A stretch of DNA of 64,000 bases, from the NCBI RefSeq assembly GCF_000179615.1, contig NZ_AEDD01000002.1:124001-188000 (forward strand). Reading direction: 5' to 3'. Position numbers and translations under genes: made by a program. The notes under the pieces were generated by a model. The model searched no databases. It worked only from the letters and a program-made list of their open reading frames with translations, and was not told where the DNA came from. The stretch is from Paenibacillus curdlanolyticus YK9. Lineage in GTDB: Bacteria > Bacillota > Bacilli > Paenibacillales > Paenibacillaceae. Below, one piece after another: positions 17,754-27,797 of the stretch (position 1 is its first letter; each line of letters starts with the position of its first letter).

Positions 17754-19439
17754 TTATTCGTCTTGCTCCTCAATCGGAATGACCAGCTCATTCGCCTCGC
17801 AAATCCCCGAGTAGCTGCTTCCATCGTATTCATATACATATCGAGCCATACAGCGTGTCGCCACTTCATAGTGTTCCCAATCATCCAGCTCTGCACAGAA
17901 GACAAGGTAAGCGACCCGTATGCTGGCATCCGGGGGTAGAAGCCCTAGCGACAATCCTTCATCAGCTGAAAAATAAGCGACGCTCGCGCCGTTCACGCGC
18001 GGATTCCGCAGCTCAAAGCCAGGTGGATACGCGCTGCGATAAAATGTCACGTCCGCATCCCAATTTCCTGTATTCGATACGATGAAGGAGTAATAGATGG
18101 ACTCATCGATGACGAATTCAGCCGGATGGGCAGAAGCTGTGATGGACAGAATCGGACCGATGAGGTTGGTCACCTCTGTATTCGATTGTGCGAATTGCTC
18201 GATTACCCGCCCGTCCGGAAGGCGAAAGGTGTACGTTACCCGAACCCGATTCAGGATAGGCTGAAGACCTGCTGCTTCCGTCGCAGGCGGGATGAGAACC
18301 TGATAGGTGATTACCGTGCGAGAGCCTGCAAGCAAAGTGCCGAGCGGGATTCCATTGGAAATCGTGCCGCCTCTGCGGATGTTTCCGTTCATCCGGAGAC
18401 TGTCCGGTACATAGGTGGTTCCCTTGGGCAATAGGTCAGACAGAACGGCATCGACAGCAAAGCTGCTGCCGTTCGTGATGACTGCCTCATAGGTCACTTT
18501 GGAGCCGACGGGCGCCGTCAGCCGATTCGTCGTAAGACCGACGGAGACGGAAGGCGCAATGACAATCACTTCAACCGAATTTGTATCGGTACTGTACGGC
18601 TCGTTGTTTACGGCGTATTGAACAACGGATTGGATGATGGTTTTAGCAGATGCAGGTGTTCCGTTCACGCGCAAGCCTACGCGAATGGACACTGTCGCCC
18701 CTGGCGCAATCGTGCCGACGGGAATGCCGGCAGTTGGATCGATCCAAGCGGCGTGGACATCGTTCATTATGACGCTGCCGGGAACGAAAGCGAAGCCGGC
18801 TGGCAGCGGCGTCGCAACACTCGTATGGTCGATCGGCTCTAAACCTTCGTTTTTCAATATGACATCATAATATAGCGCATCGCCAATGAAAGTAACGACG
18901 GAACTCAATTGGGCGTATGCATGCAGTTGAAAAGGAACAGCAGCAGTCGTGACCGGATTCGACTGCACGGCTTCGGTCACAACTCGGCCTTCTTGCGTCG
19001 CAAAGCGATATGCGAGATGAGCTTGATTAACGAATACGCGAGTGTTCGGAATCGCGATCATAATTGCTTGAAAAACGAGCTGCACCGTAGCGCCGACTGC
19101 AACCGTGCCAACTGAAATGCCCGTCGCCGGTTTGCTTCCGGGTATCGGCGAGCCATCGCGCAGTACGCTGTTCGGGATGAACGCTAAGCCTTCAGGCAAG
19201 GCGTCGAATACGGTCACCTGAGCGTCGCGATTGCCTTCATTGGCAATCGTTAGCGTATACGTCACCGTCTGTCCAAGCGTGAGCTGATCAGGCGTTGCGT
19301 GTTTGCTGGCTGTAAGAAGCGGACCAATGAGAGGCGTCTGTACAGTATTGGAATACGCGACCTGTTCAAGCGAGCCGCTGCTGAACCGGACATGCGTCTG
19401 GTTCAGCAGCATTATGTCCCGCGCGCCGCCCGGCGTCAT
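17754..19439 (-). CDS. C-terminal section of the split giant repeat protein
   Basis: A 561-codon frame. The first 30 or so residues are the second half of repeat 15 of the upstream frame (LLNQTHVRFSSGSL then SNTV), followed by four more, more diverged units. The ATG at 19439 overlaps the upstream TGA as ATGA, but no Shine-Dalgarno sequence precedes it and the first unit would be decapitated. I therefore read this as the frame-shifted continuation rather than a separate gene. The end (VFCAELDD, then TRCMARYVYEYDG and GICEAN) has three cysteines and an acidic tail. There is no LPXTG motif, hydrophobic anchor or S-layer-homology domain. Expression would need re-initiation, a -1 ribosomal shift, or correction of a one-base error. 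Confidence 0.75.
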   Translation of the reverse strand: MTPGGARDIMLLNQTHVRFSSGSLEQVAYSNTVQTPLIGPLLTASKHATPDQLTLGQTVTYTLTIANEGNRDAQVTVFDALPEGLAFIPNSVLRDGSPIPGSKPATGISVGTVAVGATVQLVFQAIMIAIPNTRVFVNQAHLAYRFATQEGRVVTEAVQSNPVTTAAVPFQLHAYAQLSSVVTFIGDALYYDVILKNEGLEPIDHTSVATPLPAGFAFVPGSVIMNDVHAAWIDPTAGIPVGTIAPGATVSIRVGLRVNGTPASAKTIIQSVVQYAVNNEPYSTDTNSVEVIVIAPSVSVGLTTNRLTAPVGSKVTYEAVITNGSSFAVDAVLSDLLPKGTTYVPDSLRMNGNIRRGGTISNGIPLGTLLAGSRTVITYQVLIPPATEAAGLQPILNRVRVTYTFRLPDGRVIEQFAQSNTEVTNLIGPILSITASAHPAEFVIDESIYYSFIVSNTGNWDADVTFYRSAYPPGFELRNPRVNGASVAYFSADEGLSLGLLPPDASIRVAYLVFCAELDDWEHYEVATRCMARYVYEYDGSSYSGICEANELVIPIEEQDE

Positions 19440-22400
19440 AACGTTACGACCAGCACTTGGAACGTAACGACTGACGAGGCGCCCGCGGCAATCGAGCCGA
19501 TGGAGATGCCGGTGTTCGGATTGCCGGCGGGACGAGGCGTGCCGTCAACGGTTACGCTGCCGGTGACGAATACGGTGCCCGTCGGAACCGGGTCAACGAG
19601 CACGACGTTGTTAACCGTGCTGATCCCTAGATTGGTTACCGTTATCGAATACGTAATCGTATCGCCGACGACCGCATCGATCGCCGACGTGCTTTTGACA
19701 ACCGAAACATCTGGCGAGGATACAGGAATGGATAAGGTGTTGGATGTTACGGTTCCGGTCAGGACGCGGCCGTCCGGCGCTGTATAGGTATAAGTGCCCG
19801 TTGCTGTGTTTACGAGCTGCTGGGAAGGCGGAAGCGTCTGGATAACGACCTCATACGACACGGATACGACGACGAGTTCGCCGGGGTTCACGGTCCCGAT
19901 CGAGAATCCGGCAGCTGGATTGGCGCCAGGCTGCGGCACGCCATTGACCTGCACGCTGTTTGGAATGAACGAGCCGCCCGCAGGGATCGGATCGTTTAAC
20001 GTGACTTCAGCAGGCAGGTTCCCTGTATTGGTAACATGCAGCTCATAGGTAATCGTGTCGCCAACGGTAGCGTTCGTTGAGCTTCCGGTCTTTTGAATCG
20101 CAATAATTGGCAGGTAAACCGGAACAACGACGGTGTTAGAAAATGCTGTGCCGGAGAAGGAACCAGAGGTGAATGTGGCACTCGCTTGGTTGCTAAGCTG
20201 AGCGGGAGTAGGAAGGCTCGTTACGATTACATTGAACATGATCGTAGAGGTCCCGCCCGGCGCAATCGTTCCGATGGCGATGCCCGCCTGCGGAGAGCCT
20301 GCAGGACGAGGCAGCGTATCGACCGTCACGCTTCCCGCTACGAATGCACTGCCATTCGGAATCGTGTCCACGATGACGACGTTATTGATCGGCGCAATGC
20401 CGCTGTTGGTAACGGCAATCGTGTATGTGATGGTATCGCCGACGATCGCTGTCGTAACGCTTGATGTTTTGACAATGGCAACATTCGGGGCGGACACTTG
20501 AATCGTCAGCGTATTGGAAGATAGAGACCCAGTCAGCGTTCGGCTATCCGGCAGCGTATAGGAATAAGTCGCAGACGCTTGGTTGATCAGCTGCTGGCCG
20601 ACAGGCAAGGATTGAATGACGACGGAGAAGGAGACTGTCGTCGTGCCCGTTACATTGCTCAGCGGAATGCCGGTGGACGGGTCTGCGCCTGGCAAGGGCT
20701 GATTTTGGACGATGACGCTGTTGGGCACGAACACGGTACCTGCCGGTATTGTATCGGTTAATATGACATCTGCGCCGTAGTTGCCTGCATTCGTTATCGT
20801 TACCGTATAGGTCACCGTATCGCCGACCGTTGCATTCGCTGTGCTGCCGGTTTTCAAAGCGCTCAGGATCGGCTGATAGACCGGCGTGCTTGTCGTATTC
20901 GAAAACGTGACGCCAGAGAATGCGCCCGACGTAAAGGTGACGGACGATTGATTATCCAGCCGAGCTGGATTAGGCAGCGCCGTGACTGTAACTTGGAAGA
21001 CGATGGTCACGGTTGCGCCTGGCGCAATTGCATCAATCGCGATGCCCGTCGCGGGATTCGCCGCAGGCTTCGTCAGTCCATCAACCGTCAAAGAGCCCGA
21101 TACGAATGCTGCGCCTGCCGGAATAGGATCGGTAAACAAGACATTCGTGATGGACGCAATTCCGCTATTGGTGACCGTCGTCGTATACGTGACCGTATCG
21201 CCGATTGAAACCGCTGTGGAAGGCGTGCTTTTGACGACGACTGCATTCGGCGCCGACACGGGGAAGGTTACCGTATTGGACAGTGCAGTCTGATTAAAGG
21301 TCCGGCCATCTGGAAGCGTATAAGAGATTGCTGCGGTACCTTGGTTCGCCAACTGCTGCGGAGATGGCAGGGAGTTGATGACCACCGAGAACATGACGGT
21401 TGCCGTCGCCCCGCCAGCAACAGACCCGACCGGAATGCCAGTGACAGGATCGACGCCGGGCAGCGGCGAGCCGTTGAGCAGCACGCTGTTTGGCTCGAAG
21501 GAGGTACCCGCTGGAATGTTATCCGTTAACGTAATCGTAGCCGGATAGTTGCCGCTGTTCGTGACCGCGAGCGTGTACGTTACCGTTTGCCCTACCGATG
21601 CATTGGACGTGCTTGCGCTCTTCACCACGGCGATTACTGGCAGATAGACAGGAGTCGAGAAGGTGTTGGAGTAGGTTAAGCCAGAGAACGCGCCCGACGT
21701 AAATGTAACGGTGCCAATATTGTTAAGTACGGCAGGATCGGGAACCGCGTTCACCGCATTATTAAACGTAATCGTTATGCTGCCGCCTGGCGCGATCGAT
21801 CCAAGCTGTATGCCGCCAGTAGGATTAGCGCCAGGGGCGGGCGCTCCATTGATCGTAACGGTTCCCGGAATGAACGATGATCCCGGGGGAGCCGGGTCCG
21901 TGTACTGCACGTTGTTAATCGTTTCGATCCCGCTATTCGAGATGACAGCTGTGTATACGATCGTATCGCCGACTGTAGCCGCAGTAGTTGGCGTGCTCAG
22001 CACAACCGAAACATTCGGCGCAGATACGGGGAAGCTCACTGTATTGGAATTGACAGAGCCGGTCAGTGTACGCCCGTCAGGCGGCGAATACGTGTAGGAG
22101 GCTGTGCCCGTGTTGGACAGCACCTGCGGCGAAGGCAGGGAGGTGACCACGACGCTGAACGTAACGGTGACCGTGCTTCCCGGCGCGACGCTGCCCAGAT
22201 CAATGCCTGTAGCTGGCGAAATTCCAGGAAACGGGAATCTATTTACAATCACGCTATTATCTGTAAAGGTGGTGCCTGCTGGAATCGTATCCGTCAGCGT
22301 GACCGCTGCCGCCAAATTGCCTGTATTCGTCACCGCTAGCGTGTATACAATCGTATCGCCAAGCGTGGCATTGCTGGAGCTTGCGCTTTTCACCACGGAA

Positions 22401-25400
22401 ATTTGAGGCTGCGTGACCGGCGTTATTGTCGTGTTCGAAGACGTAGTTGCCGAGAAGCTGCCGGAAGTAAAGCTGGCGGTCGATTGGTTCGTAATCTGTG
22501 AAGGTATCGCCATCGTTATGATCACCTCGAATGTTACGGTAACCGAGGCGCCCGGCGCCAAGGTTCCGATGGATATGCCGGCATCAGGGGAAGCGTCCGG
22601 CCTCGTTACGCCTTGCACCTGAACGCTGCCAGGAACGAGGCTTGTGTTGCTCTGAAGCTGATCCCGCAATATGATGTTATTCACATTAGCAATTCCATTA
22701 TTAGTAAGCAGCGAAGTGTAGGTCATCGTGTCGCCGACGACAGCCGACGATCTGCTGGCGCTCTTGGCGAGCGAAACGTTCGGCAGGGCAACCTGAACGG
22801 TTACGGAATTGGATGCAGCCGTTCGTGTTACGGTTCGCCCATTCGATAGCGTAAATTGATACGATGCGGAAGCTTGGTTGACCAGCTGTCTGCTCGCAGG
22901 AAACGAAACGACGTTCACGACATAGCTGACGACTGCACTGCCTCCGGCAGGGATAACTCCAACAGGAATGCCAGATGTGGGGTCAACGCCAGGCGTTGGA
23001 GCGCCGTTAATCAGCACGCTGTTGCCGACGAACGTGCTGCCGTTAGGCACAACATCGGTCAAGGTAGCCGTCGCCGGGCTATTGCCTGTATTCGTTAGCG
23101 TAAACCAATATGAATACGTGTCTCCGACCGTCACATTAGGCATACTTGCCGATTTGGCAACCGAAACGACGGCCTCGCCGACTGGCGTGGTTACCGTATT
23201 CGAAATGGAGGTGCCCGAAAATGCGCCTGAAGTAAAGCCGACGCTAGCTGCATTGCTGAGCGAGGCTGTAGCTGGCAACGAGACAACGCGAATCTGGAAC
23301 GTTACGGTGACTGTTGCTGATGGACTAATGGAGCCAAGCGATATGCCTGCATTCGGATTCGCCAGAGGGGCCGCGACGTTGTTGATAATCACGCTTCCCG
23401 TAACGAACGCTGCGCCAGCAGGCACAGGGTCCGACAATACGACGCTGCTGATCGGCGCAATGCCGTTATTGGTTATTAGCAAGGTATAGGTCAGAAATTC
23501 TTGTACCGCAATCGCTGTATCGCTGGCGCTCTTGACGATGCTCACGTTCGGCGAGGAAGCCGGGATCGTTACGATATTCGAGCTGCTGCTGCCAGCAAGG
23601 TTCCGCCCGCTTGGCAAAACGTATGTATAGCTCGATGCGGCTTGGTCTGTGAGCACGGCTGGATTTGGCAGCGATGTGAGCAAGGTCTGGAACGTTACCG
23701 TAACTGAAGCATTCGGAAGCAGGTTGCCGATGGAAATGCCCGTTATCGGGGAAGCAGCCGGGCTAGCAGCGCCGTCGATCGTGACGGAGCCCGCAACATA
23801 GCTTGATCCATTCGGGATATTGTCCGTCAGCGTGACAACGGCGGCACGATTGCCAGCATTGCGCGCAATAATGGTGTACGTAATCGTGTCCCCGACGGTG
23901 GCTGCTGTGGTGCCCGCCGATTTGCTAAGATTAATGACCGGCTGATAGACCGGCGTCGTTACACTGTTGGAGGCAGTCGTCCCGGAAAATGTACCAATGG
24001 AATACGACACATTGGATTGGTTTACGAGCTGAGAAGTGCCGGGCATAGAGATGACCTGAGCTTGCAAGGTTACCGTGATCGAGCTGCCGGCACTTAGCGT
24101 GCCGACTGAAATGCCTGTGCCGGGATTCGCTGACGCGTTTGACGTCCCGCCAACGATGACGCTGCCTGCGACGAAAGCTGTTCCCGCAGGTAAAACATCG
24201 GTCAGCGACACTTTTGTAACAGCCTCCGTGCCGTTGTTCGTAATGACGGATGTGTACGTCAATGTTTCCCCGACAGCGATATCAGTAAGATTCGCGGATT
24301 TGGTTACGGTGACGTTCGGCAGTGAAACAGGAAGCGTGAGCGTATTCGATGACGCGGCGCCCGAGATGGTACGGCCATCAGGCGGCGAGAAGGTGTAGGC
24401 TGCAGTCCCTTGATCGACGAATTGCGGCGGTGAAGGAAGCGAGTTGACCTGCACATCAAAGGTGACGACGGACGTGGCCCCAGCGGCCACCGCTCCGATC
24501 GCTACGCCAGCAACAGGATTAGCGCCGGCAATGACAGTTCCATTCACGCGGAACGAGCCAGTTATGAACGAGCTGCCTGCAGGAATATTATCCGCCAGCG
24601 TAACGGCTGCTCCGATGTTGCCTGTATTGGATACTGACAGCGTGTATGTCACCGTGCTGCCAACGGTTGCGGTCGTGCGATTGGCGCTTTTTGCGATTCC
24701 TATGATTGGCGTATAGACAGGCGTGCTAACCGTATTGGAAGGAATGACGCCGGTAATGACCGAACCGCCCGCAACGCTCTGAAACGTAAAAGCGGCATTC
24801 GCATTGTTAGGCAGGACGAAGCCGTTTGGCGTCGAGGTGACTTTAGCTTGATAGGTAACGACGATTGAGCTGCTCAAATTCAATGCGCCTAGCGGCACCC
24901 CGGATAAGATGTCATTGGTCGGCTTGCTGACGCCGCCTACCGTTACGCTCCCGCTGACAAACGTCAATCCGGCAGGCAGTGCATCGGTCAATACAACGCT
25001 CGCTGCATTCGCGGTTCCCGTGTTGCTGACTGTGACCGTATATTTGATCGTATCGCCGACAACGGAGCCTGTGACGTTAGCGCCTTTGGTGACGGTAATG
25101 GTCGGTGAATTAATGTTGATTTGGATAGCATTGGCATTGACTACATAGGCGTCGCCTGATGTCGTAAGGATCAGCACGGCGGATGACTGATTGTTCACGA
25201 GCCGCGCTGAAATATCGACATTCGTAATATCCCAGCCCTGCCGCCCGCCAATGATATTCGTTCCTGGTGTGCCGTTGGTTTGGTTTCGGCTGCCGAACGT
25301 TCCTGTCGTATTGAGCGCGCCTGTGTCGTTGTTGATCTGTGAAGCAAAGAAGTTATTCGCAAAGTTGTTCGGTCCCGACAGCGCAACAGCCGTCCCTGAG

Positions 25401-26149
25401 GTCGGGCCAAACAAAGCCTGGTCGCCCGTGCGGTTGGCATCGCCTTCCTGGGCGCTGAATAATGCTCTGCCGCCGAGCGCGCCGGAGATCGGCGTGGCAA
25501 AGCCGGTGAGCGTAGTGGATACGGAGCCGGATGATGCCTGTACAAGCACGGCGCCGGCGCGAAGCGACATATTGCGGAAGGGCAATGAAGGATTTTGATA
25601 AATAACGCCTAGTGTCCAGCCTGCATGGTTAGCTGTCGAGTCATTATTAATGACGATTGTGCCTACCACGTTGCCTGTCGTATAGGTGCCAGCCCCGCCC
25701 TGCGAGATAAGCGTGGTCACGTTGGCTGAGCGCGTATAAGCAAAGGCCCCGTTGCCGAGGTTGACCTGGTTGCTCGTGGCAGCGTCTGGCGCGATGCTGA
25801 AGGTGCCTGCGGGCGTCGTAAACGTCACGGCATTGTTGATAAAGGCGCTTAAGTCAACGTTCCCGTTAATGTAAGAGCCGCCCCAGACCAGCTCTGCGTA
25901 TAGGATCGTGCTGCCGGCAGGCAGGGTTAATATCGCAGCCGAGCTATTGCTTGCATATGCGCTCGTCGTACCCGCCGGATAAGATAAGTAGGTAGAGGCG
26001 GTGTTCGTTGTCGTGAACGCGCCAATGCTATCCTCCGTACCTGGCACGCCGATCGTATCCGAACGGCTAAGGCCTAGCGTATTCCCTGTAAACGTTATTG
26101 CACCAGTTGCATTAAACGTTGCACGTGTGATTAACGGAATAGCAATCAC
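19436..26149 (-). CDS. Giant DUF11/TIGR01451-type repeat surface protein, N-terminal section (frame ends inside repeat 15)
   Basis: 2237 residues. Residues 1 to about 345 form a beta-rich domain (AITFTGNTLGLSRSD, YAELVWGGSYING, GRQGWDITNVDIS) like the head of B. cereus conserved-repeat proteins. After it come 15 units of about 130 residues, each starting around VxKSAxxxxATVGDTITYT and carrying LTDxIPAGxxFVxGSVxVxG and ALxNQASAxFTSG. Two unit types alternate: one ends PDGRT then SNTVTFPVSxPN, the other SGxFSGTxxSNTVxTPVYxP. DUF11-like units are cell-surface Ig-type domains. No signal peptide is visible. The start is a GTG at 26149, very close to an AGGGGG, so it is uncertain. The frame stops at 19436 in mid-repeat and continues in -1. 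Confidence 0.85.
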   Translation of the reverse strand: MIAIPLITRATFNATGAITFTGNTLGLSRSDTIGVPGTEDSIGAFTTTNTASTYLSYPAGTTSAYASNSSAAILTLPAGSTILYAELVWGGSYINGNVDLSAFINNAVTFTTPAGTFSIAPDAATSNQVNLGNGAFAYTRSANVTTLISQGGAGTYTTGNVVGTIVINNDSTANHAGWTLGVIYQNPSLPFRNMSLRAGAVLVQASSGSVSTTLTGFATPISGALGGRALFSAQEGDANRTGDQALFGPTSGTAVALSGPNNFANNFFASQINNDTGALNTTGTFGSRNQTNGTPGTNIIGGRQGWDITNVDISARLVNNQSSAVLILTTSGDAYVVNANAIQININSPTITVTKGANVTGSVVGDTIKYTVTVSNTGTANAASVVLTDALPAGLTFVSGSVTVGGVSKPTNDILSGVPLGALNLSSSIVVTYQAKVTSTPNGFVLPNNANAAFTFQSVAGGSVITGVIPSNTVSTPVYTPIIGIAKSANRTTATVGSTVTYTLSVSNTGNIGAAVTLADNIPAGSSFITGSFRVNGTVIAGANPVAGVAIGAVAAGATSVVTFDVQVNSLPSPPQFVDQGTAAYTFSPPDGRTISGAASSNTLTLPVSLPNVTVTKSANLTDIAVGETLTYTSVITNNGTEAVTKVSLTDVLPAGTAFVAGSVIVGGTSNASANPGTGISVGTLSAGSSITVTLQAQVISMPGTSQLVNQSNVSYSIGTFSGTTASNSVTTPVYQPVINLSKSAGTTAATVGDTITYTIIARNAGNRAAVVTLTDNIPNGSSYVAGSVTIDGAASPAASPITGISIGNLLPNASVTVTFQTLLTSLPNPAVLTDQAASSYTYVLPSGRNLAGSSSSNIVTIPASSPNVSIVKSASDTAIAVQEFLTYTLLITNNGIAPISSVVLSDPVPAGAAFVTGSVIINNVAAPLANPNAGISLGSISPSATVTVTFQIRVVSLPATASLSNAASVGFTSGAFSGTSISNTVTTPVGEAVVSVAKSASMPNVTVGDTYSYWFTLTNTGNSPATATLTDVVPNGSTFVGNSVLINGAPTPGVDPTSGIPVGVIPAGGSAVVSYVVNVVSFPASRQLVNQASASYQFTLSNGRTVTRTAASNSVTVQVALPNVSLAKSASRSSAVVGDTMTYTSLLTNNGIANVNNIILRDQLQSNTSLVPGSVQVQGVTRPDASPDAGISIGTLAPGASVTVTFEVIITMAIPSQITNQSTASFTSGSFSATTSSNTTITPVTQPQISVVKSASSSNATLGDTIVYTLAVTNTGNLAAAVTLTDTIPAGTTFTDNSVIVNRFPFPGISPATGIDLGSVAPGSTVTVTFSVVVTSLPSPQVLSNTGTASYTYSPPDGRTLTGSVNSNTVSFPVSAPNVSVVLSTPTTAATVGDTIVYTAVISNSGIETINNVQYTDPAPPGSSFIPGTVTINGAPAPGANPTGGIQLGSIAPGGSITITFNNAVNAVPDPAVLNNIGTVTFTSGAFSGLTYSNTFSTPVYLPVIAVVKSASTSNASVGQTVTYTLAVTNSGNYPATITLTDNIPAGTSFEPNSVLLNGSPLPGVDPVTGIPVGSVAGGATATVMFSVVINSLPSPQQLANQGTAAISYTLPDGRTFNQTALSNTVTFPVSAPNAVVVKSTPSTAVSIGDTVTYTTTVTNSGIASITNVLFTDPIPAGAAFVSGSLTVDGLTKPAANPATGIAIDAIAPGATVTIVFQVTVTALPNPARLDNQSSVTFTSGAFSGVTFSNTTSTPVYQPILSALKTGSTANATVGDTVTYTVTITNAGNYGADVILTDTIPAGTVFVPNSVIVQNQPLPGADPSTGIPLSNVTGTTTVSFSVVIQSLPVGQQLINQASATYSYTLPDSRTLTGSLSSNTLTIQVSAPNVAIVKTSSVTTAIVGDTITYTIAVTNSGIAPINNVVIVDTIPNGSAFVAGSVTVDTLPRPAGSPQAGIAIGTIAPGGTSTIMFNVIVTSLPTPAQLSNQASATFTSGSFSGTAFSNTVVVPVYLPIIAIQKTGSSTNATVGDTITYELHVTNTGNLPAEVTLNDPIPAGGSFIPNSVQVNGVPQPGANPAAGFSIGTVNPGELVVVSVSYEVVIQTLPPSQQLVNTATGTYTYTAPDGRVLTGTVTSNTLSIPVSSPDVSVVKSTSAIDAVVGDTITYSITVTNLGISTVNNVVLVDPVPTGTVFVTGSVTVDGTPRPAGNPNTGISIGSIAAGASSVVTFQVLVVTL

Positions 26150-26344
26150 CCCCTAAGTGGCAAATTCAGGCGTAGAAGAGGGCAGAAACAGAGGATTTCA
26201 AGCCATTCTTAGTAATCCTATGAGCGGATTGGCCAATATATTTGTAATGAAATCGCGATTAAGGGTTGAATTATGGATATAATGAATCTATGATATATAC
26301 GAAGGGAAAGCTCATAGCTGCTCACGATCAGGGAGGGAAAACGT

Positions 26345-27259
26345 ATGATTTACGATTGTGCCATTATCGGCGGAGGACCAGCAGGGCTGAATGCGGCTTT
26401 GGTGCTGGGAAGAGCAAGGAGAACGGTAGCGCTGTTCGATAACGATCAGCCGCGCAATGCGGTGACGCATGCTTCGCATGGTTTTCTAACAAGAGACGGC
26501 GTAACGCCAGCCGAATTCCGGCGAATCGCGTATGAAGAAGTGCTGCAATATCCGACAGTCGAGCATCGCGCCCAGACCGTGATTTCCATTCGGAAGCTTG
26601 CAGAAGGCTTCGAGATTACGGATGGAAACGATCAACGCATTCAATCCAAGAAGCTGCTGATCGCAACCGGACTGAAAGATATTTTACCCGACCTATCTGG
26701 GGTGAAGGAGCTTTACGGCAAAAGCCTCTTTCAATGCCCATATTGCGACGGCTGGGAGCTGAGAGATCAGCCATTGATCGTGATTTCGGAGCAACCTCAC
26801 GTGTTCCATATGGCTAAACTTCTATATAAGTGGAGCAAAGACCTTGTTATTTGCACGAATGGACAAAGCATCCTGACCGATGAGGAGAAACAGCTGCTGG
26901 CATCCCGCGATATTATGGTTACCGAGCAGCAGGTTTCCGCCCTTCACGGCGATGCGAACGGCAAGCTCCAGCAGGTCGAGTTTACGGACGGGACTCGTAT
27001 TGCACGTTCCGGCGGCTTCATTACGCCGCAGTGGACATCTGTGCATGCGCAATGGAGCGAAGCGCTTGGCTACGAAGCGAACGAGCGGGGCGGCATTCAA
27101 GTCGATCCAATGGGCAAAAGCTCCGTACCTGGTTTGTTTGCGGCCGGAGAAACTGCTACAGGGGGTTCTTCCCAATTGATAATCGCGGCATCGTCCGGCA
27201 GTATGGCAGCCGTTATGATCAATACGGAGCTGATGGAAGAGGACTTTCAGCTTACTTGA
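26345..27259 (+). CDS. Thioredoxin-reductase-like flavoprotein (FAD/NAD(P)-dependent oxidoreductase)
   Basis: A 304-residue low-molecular-weight pyridine-nucleotide disulfide oxidoreductase. N-terminal FAD motif CAIIGGGPAGLNAALVLGRA; the redox pair is CPYCDGWE near residue 139, slightly different from the CATCDG of true TrxB. The C-terminal FAD motif is GLFAAGETATGGSSQLIIAASSG. The typical GxGxxA NADPH-binding core in the middle is degenerate here (LIVISEQPHVFHMAKLL), which suggests unusual pyridine nucleotide use. GGAGGG precedes the ATG. An Rrf2-family regulator follows 64 bases downstream, probably in the same operon. The exact partner is unknown. Confidence 0.85.
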   Translation: MIYDCAIIGGGPAGLNAALVLGRARRTVALFDNDQPRNAVTHASHGFLTRDGVTPAEFRRIAYEEVLQYPTVEHRAQTVISIRKLAEGFEITDGNDQRIQSKKLLIATGLKDILPDLSGVKELYGKSLFQCPYCDGWELRDQPLIVISEQPHVFHMAKLLYKWSKDLVICTNGQSILTDEEKQLLASRDIMVTEQQVSALHGDANGKLQQVEFTDGTRIARSGGFITPQWTSVHAQWSEALGYEANERGGIQVDPMGKSSVPGLFAAGETATGGSSQLIIAASSGSMAAVMINTELMEEDFQLT

Positions 27260-27323
27260 CTTATCGGGCGGACAACCGTTATCATGGACGCTTAAAGTCT
27301 TGAATTGAGGCGGGCGATACCGG

Positions 27324-27725
27324 ATGAAATACTCGAAAGCAACCAACTATGCTCTGCACACGATGCTGTATCTGATGGCAGCCACACCGAATAGGCCAAT
27401 TGGCGTTCAGCAGCTGGCAGAGCGGCAGGATGTTTCGTCCACGTATCTGTCCAAAATATTAACGAAGCTTGTCAAAGCAGGCATGGTCGAATCGGCATCG
27501 GGAGCCAATGGCGGGTATCGGTTGAAGCGGGATTGGGAGCAAATCTCGTTTCTTGATATCATTCATGCAATCGAAGGCACGGCTTCGATATTCGATTGCA
27601 GCTTCGACCATGGTCCGCAATGCCCAATTCAACGGGTTGTGCTGGAGGCGGAGCAGCAGATGGAGCAGCACTTAAGCAATCAAACGCTAGCTGCGCTAGC
27701 GCAAACATTCAAAATTGACCTGTAG
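27324..27725 (+). CDS. Rrf2-family transcriptional regulator
   Basis: A 133-residue winged-helix protein. The start MKYSKATNYALHTMLYLMA, then QQLAERQDVSSTYLSKILTKLVKAGMVESASGANGGYRL, is the Rrf2 signature. Two cysteines (CSFDHGPQC) sit in the loop where Fe-S or redox-sensing Rrf2 proteins carry theirs, but there are only two, so classical IscR-type cluster binding is doubtful. The likely target is the flavoprotein upstream and itself. The spacing between the two genes and the absence of a terminator suggest co-transcription. Redox sensing is inferred from the cysteine pair and neighbour. Confidence 0.88.
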   Translation: MKYSKATNYALHTMLYLMAATPNRPIGVQQLAERQDVSSTYLSKILTKLVKAGMVESASGANGGYRLKRDWEQISFLDIIHAIEGTASIFDCSFDHGPQCPIQRVVLEAEQQMEQHLSNQTLAALAQTFKIDL

Positions 27726-27797
27726 CAATGGTCATTTTTTATGCTAATTACAGATATTCCGAGTCTTTAAAATCCATAATGAGAGCGGGCGATTCAA

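Noticed and set aside
19430-19445. A programmed -1 frameshift signal at the split of the giant repeat gene.
   Set aside because: No X-XXY-YYZ heptamer or downstream stem was visible, so I list the split as an anomaly rather than a recoding site.
22104-23489. Several plus-strand frames of 70-170 codons opposite the giant repeat gene.
   Set aside because: They reflect the repetitive, Thr/Val/Pro-rich coding strand; the plus-strand products share the same repeat periodicity, as expected of an antisense shadow.
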